A stretch of 6,717 nucleotides of DNA from Candidatus Falkowiibacteriota bacterium (GCA_003647675.1 QMNH01000054.1:1-6717), one strand, 5' to 3'. Positions 1 through 4,825 are shown, numbered from the stretch's first letter. Notes: generated by a model not told the origin, from the sequence alone. Made by a program: numbers and translations.

Positions 1-1
1 C

Positions 2-79
2 GTGTTTTTAAAAGCCACTTTTGCCGCCTGGGATACAGATAGTGATAATATAGAATTAATAATATTAGATAATATATAA
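2..79 (+). CDS. C-terminal tail of an unidentified protein (partial)
   Basis: One frame is open from the left edge to a TAA at 77-79 and gives a C-terminal tail ending in DSDNIELIILDNI. The other two forward frames hit stops early in the same stretch. The stop lies 3 nt before the ATG of the phosphatase gene, and that gene has no promoter or SD of its own, so the two are probably co-transcribed and perhaps translationally coupled. Only 25 residues are visible, so I cannot name the family. Reality of the gene rests on the open frame, the protein-like composition and the operon-like spacing. Confidence 0.5.
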   Translation: MFLKATFAAWDTDSDNIELIILDNI

Positions 80-82
80 AAT

Positions 83-856
83 ATGATAAACCAAATAAAA
101 AAAGTGGCCACAAAAGCAATAAAGAATGCCGGGAAAATTGCTCTCGGTGAGTATAAGAATTTTGATCGTGCTACCATAAAGCTGAAAGCACACCAGGAAA
201 TACTTACTAAGGTTGACCTTATGTCGGAAAAAGTTATTATTGACGAAGTTAAGAAAAATTTTCCCGAGCATAGCATTTTATCCGAGGAAGCCGGCGATGA
301 TAATATTAAGTCGGAATATTTATGGATAATTGATCCGATTGACGGTACGACTAATTTTTCCATGCATAATCCGCTCTGGTGCGTATCGGTCGGTATTGCC
401 TATAGAGGAGAAATAGTTTTAGGTTTTATTTACGCGCCTTGCCAGAATGAATTATATACGGCTCAAAAAGGCCAGGGCGCTTATCTTAACGGTAAAAAAA
501 TAAAAGTGTCAAACATTTTTGAAGGAAAAATTCTAAACGCGTTTTGCAGTGCCAGGGAAATAAAGCACACAAAAAAAGCGGTTAGATATTTTTCTTACCA
601 AAAACTCCGCGGCGGGAGCTGTTATATGCTTGGCAGCGCGGCTTTGGAGCTGGGTTATGTGGCGGCCGGGCGCTTGGAATCTATGGTAATTCCCGGGGCT
701 CATCCCTGGGACGTGGCCGCGGGCGTGTTGTTAGTCAGGGAGGCTGGAGGGATAGTTTCCGATTTTAAAGGGGGCGAATGGACTTTAAGATCTGAAAATA
801 TGCTGGCCTCTAATGGGAAAGTACATAGAGAGGTACTGAAGGTGATAAATAAATAA
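83..856 (+). CDS. Inositol monophosphatase family protein
   Basis: This is a complete 257-aa protein, close to the usual length of the family, a Mg2+-dependent cytoplasmic sugar/nucleotide phosphatase fold. Three metal-site motifs are in the expected order: SEEAGD with the catalytic glutamates around residues 68-69, DPIDGTTNF at 84-92 (metal-binding D84 and D87), and HPWDVAAG at 207-214 (D210). GSAALELGYVAAGRLE at 184-199 is the typical segment before the last motif. Family members include inositol-1-phosphatase (SuhB), histidinol-phosphatase (HisN) and 3'-nucleotidase (CysQ). The sequence alone does not fix the substrate, although the motif spelling is closest to the SuhB/IMPase branch. The ATG at 83 has no recognisable SD and follows the upstream stop by 3 nt, which suggests coupling or weak SD dependence. 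No terminator hairpin with a U-run is evident after the stop. Confidence 0.93.
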   Translation: MINQIKKVATKAIKNAGKIALGEYKNFDRATIKLKAHQEILTKVDLMSEKVIIDEVKKNFPEHSILSEEAGDDNIKSEYLWIIDPIDGTTNFSMHNPLWCVSVGIAYRGEIVLGFIYAPCQNELYTAQKGQGAYLNGKKIKVSNIFEGKILNAFCSAREIKHTKKAVRYFSYQKLRGGSCYMLGSAALELGYVAAGRLESMVIPGAHPWDVAAGVLLVREAGGIVSDFKGGEWTLRSENMLASNGKVHREVLKVINK

Positions 857-957
857 TCCAAAATTTTTTATAAATTTTTAAACAATTTAATTATTTTCGG
901 ATATTATTTTTTCTGTCATTCCTGTAGATGTTGCATGATTCATTGACAAAACTTCTT

Positions 958-1152
958 TTCTGTCATTCCGGAAGCCCGAAGGGCTATCCGGGATCCAGGA
1001 GCACGAAAGCCAATCAGTATTTTAAAATTATATATGGCACGTTTGAATATACTTATTTAGTTAGATGGAATATAGCGATTGTACGTATCTACCCTGGATC
1101 CCGGATATTCCCAAACTCGCTTCGCTCGTTTCGGAATTCCGGGATGACAGAA
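958..1152. repeat. GTCAT-type inverted-repeat element, copy 1
   Basis: The left arm (about 960-1000) begins CTGTCATTCCGGAA and ends ATCCGGGATCCAGG. The right arm (about 1091-1152) is its imperfect reverse complement, beginning CCTGGATCCCGGAT and ending TTCCGGGATGACAG. Each arm carries a small internal GC-rich segment (GCCCGAAGGGC on the left, CTCGCTTCGCTCG on the right). About 90 bases of AT-rich DNA separate the arms. Dispersed elements with GTCAT ends and a GGATCC-like core are common between genes in many bacteria and are presumably non-autonomous. No transposase is present here. Confidence 0.8.
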
Positions 1153-1300
1153 TAAATAGAGTTTATTAATTATTGCCAGTGAATTACTTAACTTCTACAA
1201 TTCCCGAACCCGGCTCCAATTTTCGTAAATAAACAGATGCCGTGAATGATTGCGGGATATTGCGAATTCAATTAATTTAATAAAATATAAAAATTGGGGC

Positions 1301-1441
1301 AGGGTATCGGGAATCCAGGTGGAAGATAAATGAATATGGCTAGCGGAAAGCAAATTCCAAAAAAAATATTTTTACTCCCAGAACCTGGATCTCCGGGTTC
1401 TCCGGTTCCGCTCCGCTCCACCGGAGCCCCGAGGATGACAG
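1301..1441. repeat. GTCAT-type inverted-repeat element, degenerate copy 2
   Basis: The left arm keeps only CGGGAATCCAGG (1308-1319), with no GTCAT end. The right arm runs from CCTGGATCTCCGGG (1384-1397) to GAGGATGACAG (1431-1441). Within the right arm, CTCCGGT (1400-1406) and ACCGGAG (1420-1426) form a 7-bp hairpin. The core and right end match copy 1 in design, so this looks like a decayed relative that has lost its left terminus. Confidence 0.6.
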
Positions 1442-1536
1442 AAGAGAGGGTTTTATTATTAAAGCTCTAGGATGACAAAAAAATTAGTTATAATTAGAAA
1501 GTGAAAAATTTGGCTTTAAGATGTTTTACGCCTGAT

Positions 1537-1545
1537 TGTTATAAA
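1537..1545 (+). promoter_or_regulatory. Possible extended -10 promoter for the MEMO/AMMECR1 gene
   Basis: TGTTATAAA fits an extended -10 (TGn-TATAAA), but no good -35 lies 16-18 nt upstream. Initiation about 7 nt downstream would start the mRNA only some 5 nt before the ATG at 1557, giving an essentially leaderless transcript. That would explain why no SD precedes this gene. Confidence 0.3.
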
Positions 1546-1556
1546 TTTGTTGATAG

Positions 1557-3101
1557 ATGAAAAAAATTAATTTAATTATAATTTTTTGTATTATATTATT
1601 ATCTGCTTGCGCAAAAACAAAGCAGGAAACCAAGCCTATGTTTACAAATATAAGGAAGCCGGCCGTGGCTGGCCAATTTTATCCGGCTGACGAGCCTCAT
1701 TTAGAATTTAAAATAAATAAATATTTGAAAGAAGCGGAAGTTGAAAAAACAGACGGAGATGTTAAAGCCATAATGGTTCCTCATGCCGGATATAGTTATA
1801 GCGGACCGGTAGCGGCCTATAGCTATAAATCATTAGAGGGAAAAAAAATTAATACGGCAGTTATTATATGCAATTCCCATACAACTTATTTTAGCGGTAT
1901 AGCGCTTGACAACTCGGACGCTTGGGAAACTCCTCTGGGCCAAGTTGAAGTTGACAAGGATTTGGCTGAAAAGATCGTAAATTCAAGCGCGGCGATTAAT
2001 TATAATTCAAAGGCGCATGCCAAAGACCATACTCTTGAGGTGCAATTGCCATTTTTGCAAACTGTGGTAAAAAATAATTTTAAGATTGTACCGATTTTGT
2101 TCGGGAATATGGAGAAAGGGCCATATAAAGAGCTGGCCAAAGCTTTAAAAGAAAATTTAGGCGATAATGATATCTTGGTAATATCAACCGATATGTCGCA
2201 TTACCCCAGTTATGAAGACGCCAATAAAATTGACACCGAAACGTTAAAATTGATCAAAGCCGGTGATATTAATAAATTAGAAGAGCATGTCGCCGCGATT
2301 GAAGCCAAAGGCGTGGCCGGAGAGGAAACAGTTTTGTGCGGGATTGACGGGGTTAAGACCGCGATGGAATTATTTAATTTGGCCGGCTGGAATTCAATAG
2401 AGATTTTAAAATACGCCAATAGCGGGGACGTGGCCAGCGGCGATAAGTCAGCGGTTGTCGGTTATGGGACGATCGTATTCACTCAAAATCAAAATGCAAA
2501 ACTCAAAATTCAAAATGACAATGAAAAATTAAAAATAAATAAAACATTGAACGAATTTCAACAAAAAGAGTTATTAAAAATCGCACGTGAAACAACAGAG
2601 AATTTTGTACAGACCGGGACAAAGTTAGAATTTAAAATAGCAGACGAGAGGCTTAACCGCAAAGAAGGAGCTTTTGTTACTTTGCATCTTGATGGAGAGC
2701 TCAGGGGTTGTATCGGGCAGATCGTGCCCAGCGATAAGCCGTTGTATGAAGTGGTAAGAGACATGGCAATATCGGCCTGCTCCGAAGACAATCGTTTTAA
2801 TCCGGTTAGTAAAGGCGAGCTTAAAAGACTGGAGTATGAAGTAAGCGTTTTATCCGTACCGGAGATAATTACTAATTACAAAAACGTTGAATTGAGCAAG
2901 CACGGGGTAATAGTAAAAAAAGGTTTAAGAAGCGGAGTATTTTTGCCTCAGGTAGCGACCGAAACTGGCTGGGATTTAGAGAAGTTTTTGAGTGAGCTAT
3001 GTTCCGGTAAAGCCGGATTACCCCCTAATTGCTACAAAGATAAAGATACGCAAATTTTTGTGTTTACAGCGCAGGTTTTTGGTGAGGAGGACGTTAAGTA
3101 A
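1557..3101 (+). CDS. MEMO-AMMECR1 fusion lipoprotein (AmmeMemoRadiSam system protein B plus A)
   Basis: This 514-aa protein starts with a lipoprotein signal: KK, then a hydrophobic stretch, then the lipobox LSAC with the lipidated cysteine at residue 18. The MEMO domain spans roughly residues 31-308. It starts RKPAVAGQFYP and contains VPHAGYSYSGP (H76), CNSHTTYFSG (H108), DHTLEVQLPF (158-166), STDMSHY (210-216) and ETVLCGID (C261). H76, H108 and C261 correspond to the His/His/Cys metal site of MEMO1. A lysine/asparagine-rich linker (about 309-330) joins an AMMECR1 domain (about 331-510) with the hallmark LRGCIG at 382-387. In many prokaryotes these two domains occur with a radical SAM protein (the AmmeMemoRadiSam set), whose chemistry is not firmly known. 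No radical SAM gene lies in this window. The lipobox predicts a membrane-anchored, extracytoplasmic protein. No SD precedes the ATG, and the gene appears monocistronic. Confidence 0.92.
   Translation: MKKINLIIIFCIILLSACAKTKQETKPMFTNIRKPAVAGQFYPADEPHLEFKINKYLKEAEVEKTDGDVKAIMVPHAGYSYSGPVAAYSYKSLEGKKINTAVIICNSHTTYFSGIALDNSDAWETPLGQVEVDKDLAEKIVNSSAAINYNSKAHAKDHTLEVQLPFLQTVVKNNFKIVPILFGNMEKGPYKELAKALKENLGDNDILVISTDMSHYPSYEDANKIDTETLKLIKAGDINKLEEHVAAIEAKGVAGEETVLCGIDGVKTAMELFNLAGWNSIEILKYANSGDVASGDKSAVVGYGTIVFTQNQNAKLKIQNDNEKLKINKTLNEFQQKELLKIARETTENFVQTGTKLEFKIADERLNRKEGAFVTLHLDGELRGCIGQIVPSDKPLYEVVRDMAISACSEDNRFNPVSKGELKRLEYEVSVLSVPEIITNYKNVELSKHGVIVKKGLRSGVFLPQVATETGWDLEKFLSELCSGKAGLPPNCYKDKDTQIFVFTAQVFGEEDVK
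2481..2540 (+). repeat. Repeat-like sequence forming the interdomain linker
   Basis: Inside the MEMO/AMMECR1 gene the DNA becomes a run of short near-repeats built on CAAAATC, CAAAATG, CTCAAAATT and CAAAATGACAA, then AATTAAAAATAAAT. It encodes the N/K/Q-rich linker between the domains (about residues 309-330). The base composition differs sharply from the flanking coding DNA. AAAATTCAAAATG strings of this kind are typical of intergenic repeats in candidate-phylum genomes (from memory, not searched), so an in-frame insertion is the likely origin. Confidence 0.6.
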
Positions 3102-3104
3102 GGA

Positions 3105-3262
3105 TAAAAAGAGAAATAAGAGCAAGAAGAAAAATAAGAGAGAGAAGAGAAATAAGATAAATAAGAGCGAGAAGAATAAAAAGAGAAATATGATAGTTGA
3201 AATGAATTTTGTTCATATTTATCTTATTTTTCTTTTTAATCTTATTTGTCTTATTTTTTGTT
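3105..3262. repeat. Purine-tract / pyrimidine-tract imperfect inverted repeat
   Basis: Just after the MEMO/AMMECR1 stop, the + strand is almost pure purine with scattered T for about 85 nt. It contains degenerate tandem copies of AAATAAGAGnnAGAAG. After a short spacer it becomes pyrimidine-rich. AAATAAGATAAATA (3150-3163) is perfectly complementary to TATTTATCTTATTT (3216-3229), and the pairing extends outward with many G-U wobbles. In RNA this would be a long hairpin at the 3' end of the mRNA, possibly a stabiliser or weak terminator. The low-complexity Lys/Asn-rich frames here are not credible genes. Confidence 0.6.
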
Positions 3263-3317
3263 TTCCACAAGACTATACACAAAATTTATGCTATTATATT
3301 ATTAATGTTAATAACTT

Positions 3318-3346
3318 TTGTTTCTTTTTAACAAGGATAGTATAAC
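3318..3346 (+). promoter_or_regulatory. Sigma70-type promoter for the short RNA
   Basis: TTGTTT (3318-3323), a 17-nt spacer and TATAAC (3341-3346) give five of six matches at -10 and a fair -35. The predicted start is near 3353, followed by a short hairpin-rich segment that ends in a terminator. Confidence 0.5.
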
Positions 3347-3352
3347 CCCTCT

Positions 3353-3427
3353 TAATTGAGCGGAAATACTTCCATATAAGGAGAGGTAAAAAAAATATAG
3401 CTTTTACCAAAACTCCAACCTTTTTTT
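3353..3427 (+). ncRNA. Candidate short structured RNA (about 75 nt)
   Basis: The segment lies between the promoter at 3318-3346 and a terminator hairpin. It contains a small hairpin GGAA/TTCC (3362-3365 with 3370-3373). A larger one follows: GGTAAAA (3385-3391) pairs with TTTTACC (3402-3408), extended by GGAG (3380-3383) with CTCC (3413-3416). Seven T residues follow shortly after. No ORF of useful length is present. I do not recognise the family. It could be a small regulatory RNA or simply a tandem terminator with a chance promoter. Confidence 0.4.
3380..3427 (+). terminator. Intrinsic terminator of the short RNA
   Basis: GGAG and GGTAAAA pair with TTTTACC and CTCC around an internal loop. 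The stem is followed, after AACC, by T7 at 3421-3427. The stem is A/U-rich, so efficiency is uncertain. A second terminator lies immediately downstream. Confidence 0.5.
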
Positions 3428-3429
3428 AC

Positions 3430-3464
3430 GCCCCAAAGTTTATTCTGCGGGGCTTTATTTTTTT
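3430..3464 (+). terminator. Second tandem intrinsic terminator
   Basis: GCCCC (3430-3434) pairs with GGGGC (3449-3453) around a 14-nt loop. TTTATTTTTTT follows at 3454-3464. This cleanly insulates the downstream double promoter from transcription coming from the left. Confidence 0.7.
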
Positions 3465-3471
3465 AGTGGGA

Positions 3472-3499
3472 TTGACAAATTATTAGGAATATGTAATAT
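3472..3499 (+). promoter_or_regulatory. Upstream member of a tandem promoter pair
   Basis: A perfect -35 TTGACA (3472-3477) is followed by a 16-nt spacer and TAATAT (3494-3499), a 4/6 match at -10. The -35 region ATTGACAAAT recurs 42 nt downstream in the second promoter. Confidence 0.55.
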
Positions 3500-3513
3500 T
3501 AATAAATTGGTCA

Positions 3514-3541
3514 TTGACAAATAACTAAAATTAGCTATAAT
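3514..3541 (+). promoter_or_regulatory. Strong consensus sigma70 promoter
   Basis: TTGACA (3514-3519), a 16-nt spacer and TATAAT (3536-3541) are both perfect consensus hexamers. The transcript should start near 3548-3549. It is the best promoter in the window and drives the long GC-enriched RNA region rather than a long ORF. Confidence 0.8.
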
Positions 3542-3589
3542 AAAAATATATTTTAGCGCAATTTATTATAAAAATGCGTTAACTTAGAA

Positions 3590-3619
3590 AGTCGGAGCGG
3601 TTCCGACTACAGCTTTTTT
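3590..3619 (+). terminator. Possible promoter-proximal attenuator hairpin
   Basis: AGTCGGA (3590-3596) pairs with TCCGACT (3602-3608) around a 5-nt loop. ACAGC and then six T follow (3614-3619). The five-base gap between stem and T-run makes it a weak terminator, or a pause or attenuator in the leader of the long transcript. Confidence 0.35.
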
Positions 3620-3648
3620 ACAATTTTTTAATCAAAAGGAGGTTGCTT

Positions 3649-3771
3649 ATGGATGTGTCTAAGGGAAATACTTCGAGAACCGTTATGTCACTGAAAGTCG
3701 ACCTGTTGATCTGCCAAATTGGCACCGGCAATTCTGAAAATTTGGCCATTTACGCCGGCCTGATCCTTTAG
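3649..3771 (+). CDS. Small ORF, 40 aa, strong Shine-Dalgarno
   Basis: AGGAGG at 3637-3642 lies 6 nt before the ATG, the strongest start signal in the window. The peptide begins MDVSKGNTSRTV and ends NLAIYAGLIL before a TAG at 3769-3771. The second half is mildly hydrophobic and there is one cysteine (residue 22). I do not recognise a family. The same frame stays open after the TAG to the stop at 4036-4038, but that extension is very basic and not protein-like. The ORF overlaps several predicted RNA pairings, so translation would compete with folding. It is a genuine small protein, a leader peptide or chance; the start site is good but the protein evidence is thin. Confidence 0.4.
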   Translation: MDVSKGNTSRTVMSLKVDLLICQIGTGNSENLAIYAGLIL

Positions 3772-3802
3772 TCGAAAACGGATGCAAAAAAGCGGAGGAA
3801 AG

Positions 3803-3877
3803 ATGTTAAATACATTCAGAATCCCACCGCAACCGCAGAGCCTGACCTTTGTATGGAGCGGCGTGTGTGTAAGGTAA
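3803..3877 (+). CDS. Small ORF, 24 aa, with Shine-Dalgarno
   Basis: GGAGG at 3794-3798 lies 4 nt before the ATG. The peptide starts MLNTFRIPPQPQ, ends FVWSGVCVR and stops at TAA 3875-3877. It begins 31 nt after the 40-aa ORF ends, in a different frame, as in a small bicistronic arrangement. No family is recognisable. The credibility comes only from the SD. Confidence 0.25.
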   Translation: MLNTFRIPPQPQSLTFVWSGVCVR

Positions 3878-4213
3878 AGGTTTTCGGATTATTCGGGGAT
3901 TTAAAACTCTGCCCATTTTTTAGAAATAATACCCGGCATGAGGAGCCAAGATCAGGCCAATACCCCGGCCGACGCAAGCCTTTTTTAGAAGGCCGCCCGA
4001 GAAACCCGGGTAGGTTTTGGCGGTCAAACAAAAGGTAGCGATTGTCACTTGCCGTGTCTTATCCCCGCCAGTAATGGGAATTTAAGAAGGCACGACGATA
4101 TCGGTGCGCAATTATTCGAACGAGAATTATGCCACCAGGGACCGCTGACAGCCAAGACTCCAAGAAGGCGAGCCACAGGGTCCTACGAAAGGACGCCGCT
4201 ATCTTTTACTAAA

Positions 4214-4245
4214 AAGGGGCGAAGAATCGCTTCGCCCCTTATTAT
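4214..4245 (+). terminator. Strong terminator of the long RNA
   Basis: AAGGGGCGAAG (4214-4224) pairs perfectly with CTTCGCCCCTT (4230-4240) around the loop AATCG. The T-run is short and broken (TTATTAT). The 11-bp stem is the most stable local hairpin in the window and fits the 3' end of the long transcript. Confidence 0.7.
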
Positions 4246-4339
4246 AACCTTCGGCTACATGAAAGGAGATTGTCCCAAATAATTTTTTTCAGATGAATAA
4301 TCAAAAAAATTGTAGTATCGTCATATGGAAAAATTAGAC

Positions 4340-4532
4340 TAGGTTTCCCGAACCTGAATACGGGAAAGTAAGCAGGTTCAACAACCTGCCGATAAAAAGG
4401 CCGAACTAATGTAAGGCCACTAAAAACCGGGCGACCATCTTAAAACGTGATGAATCGCTCAGGCGAAAACAATAAAAAGATAAAGACCCTTCTGCGAAGA
4501 GAAATTTCTTCCAAAGGGTCTTTTAAATTTTT
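4340..4532 (+). ncRNA. Candidate bistable structured RNA with terminator
   Basis: TTTCCCG (4344-4350) and CGGGAAA (4361-4367) form hairpin 1. GCAGGTT (4372-4378) and AACCTGC (4383-4389) form hairpin 2. The loop of hairpin 1 carries AACCTG (4351-4356), complementary to CAGGTT (4373-4378) in hairpin 2, so a pseudoknot and hairpin 2 exclude each other. GGT..CCCG at 4342-4350 can also pair with CGGG..ACC further 3'. Then come a conserved-looking CTAATGTAAGGCC (4406-4418), a small TCGC/GCGA hairpin near 4454-4465, and a strong terminator. This layout resembles a riboswitch or a structured sRNA, but no gene follows directly and the promoter is unclear. Family unknown. Confidence 0.45.
4482..4532 (+). 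terminator. Intrinsic terminator
   Basis: AAAGACCCTT (4482-4491) pairs perfectly with AAGGGTCTTT (4514-4523), with an inner GAAGA/TCTTC stem. TTTTAAATTTTTA follows from 4521. It closes the structured RNA on its 3' side. Confidence 0.75.
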
Positions 4533-4670
4533 ATACAAGATAAATATTTATTATTTTAAAGAAGGATTTTCAAAATTTAGATTACGTTCGTATAATTTCA
4601 GACTTCATAAATTGATTAACCAAAATTTTACGAAAGTAAGAATGATTTTATTATTTTTTATCTTTAATAC
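4533..4670. other. AT-rich spacer, nothing recognised
   Basis: This stretch has low GC and no hairpin of note. The frame open across it starts at 4447-4450 inside the structured RNA, has no SD, runs through the terminator and gives a low-complexity basic peptide, so I do not call a gene. Confidence 0.6.
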
Positions 4671-4699
4671 TAGACAAATTATTAAAATTAAGTTAAAAT
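4671..4699 (+). promoter_or_regulatory. Sigma70 promoter for the exported-protein gene
   Basis: TAGACA (4671-4676, 5/6), a 17-nt spacer and TAAAAT (4694-4699, 5/6) form a good promoter. Initiation near 4706 gives a 5' leader of about 175 nt before the ATG at 4883, long enough to hold a regulatory structure. Confidence 0.6.
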
Positions 4700-4726
4700 A
4701 TATATAGTCCTTTTAATTTGTAATTG

Positions 4727-4820
4727 AAATAGCTTTTCTAACGTAAGGCCTTAAAGCCGGAAAAAATAAGGCGCGATTAAAGCTATTTTTATAAATCCGC
4801 ATTTAGCGGGAGAGGAGGTG
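4727..4820 (+). promoter_or_regulatory. Structured 5' leader, riboswitch-like candidate
   Basis: AAATAGCTTT (4727-4736) pairs perfectly with AAAGCTATTT (4779-4788) and encloses an inner stem GCCTT (4748-4752) with AAGGC (4768-4772). A hairpin CCGC/GCGG (4797-4800 with 4806-4809) then leads straight into the SD AGGAGGTG (4813-4820). The enclosed segment starts with CTAACGTAAGGCC (4738-4750), nearly identical to 4406-4418 in the RNA upstream. T5 directly after the long stem could also let it act as a terminator. I do not recognise a known riboswitch class. Confidence 0.45.
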
Positions 4821-4825
4821 AAAAA

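Larger units (their letters stand above)
857..1556. other. Gene-free spacer dominated by repeats
   Basis: I see no credible gene in these 700 bases. The only open frame of note (928-1155) is built from the inverted repeat at 958-1152 and has no SD. The contents are a short partial repeat end at 911-922 (TTCTGTCATTCC), the complete element at 958-1152, the degenerate element at about 1301-1441, and another stray element end (GGATGACA) at 1470-1477. The stretches 1153-1300 and 1478-1530 are plain AT-rich DNA in which I recognise nothing. Confidence 0.75.
3549..4245 (+). ncRNA. Candidate ~700-nt structured transcript, family unknown
   Basis: The unit runs from the consensus promoter to a strong terminator. 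It is much richer in GC than its surroundings (36 of 60 bases at 3961-4020 and 37 of 60 at 4141-4200, against 15 of 60 at 4561-4620), as expected of a folded RNA in an AT-rich genome. Visible pairings include GCCAAATT 3713-3720 with AATTTGGC 3739-3746; CCGGC 3725-3729 with GCCGG 3754-3758, which crosses the first; TACCC+CGGCC 3961-3970 with GGCCG 3991-3995 and GGGTA 4008-4012; CGTG+TCTTA 4053-4061 with TAAGA 4083-4087 and CACG 4091-4094; and GTCCT 4180-4184 with AGGAC 4190-4194. It lacks the hallmarks of tmRNA, RNase P RNA, SRP RNA or rRNA. Two small SD-led ORFs lie in the first half, so it could be a small-peptide mRNA, a dual-function RNA or a decayed gene. Confidence 0.55.

Noticed and set aside
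928..1155. 75-codon frame in the spacer
   Set aside because: Made of the two arms of the inverted repeat; no SD.
2992..3345. Lys/Asn-rich frame overlapping the end of the MEMO/AMMECR1 gene, and its antisense counterpart
   Set aside because: Low-complexity translation of the purine tract and overlap with a well-supported gene.
3549..4245. tmRNA or RNase P RNA
   Set aside because: No tRNA-like ends or tag reading frame of tmRNA type. A GGAGGAAAG string at 3794 recalls RNase P CR-I but lacks the following UCCGGGC and the other conserved regions.
4049..4282. 77-codon frame from a TTG
   Set aside because: No SD, runs straight through the strong terminator hairpin, and the basic composition reflects RNA sequence.
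4350..4362. TPP-riboswitch-like GAACCTGA
   Set aside because: No CTGAGA motif or GGATAATGCCAGCG-type second arm; a chance match of eight bases.
4447..4470. Hammerhead-ribozyme-like core (UGAUGA, small stem, GAAAA)
   Set aside because: The base before UGAUGA is G instead of the required C, and no stem III or NUH cleavage site can be formed downstream.
4420..4475. Glycine-riboswitch-like CGCTCAGGCGAAAA
   Set aside because: No upstream GAGCG strand for P1 and no CACCGAAGG-type core; the segment folds as a simple TCGC/GCGA hairpin.
4447..4707. 86-codon frame after the structured RNA
   Set aside because: No SD, spans the terminator, AT-rich low-complexity peptide.
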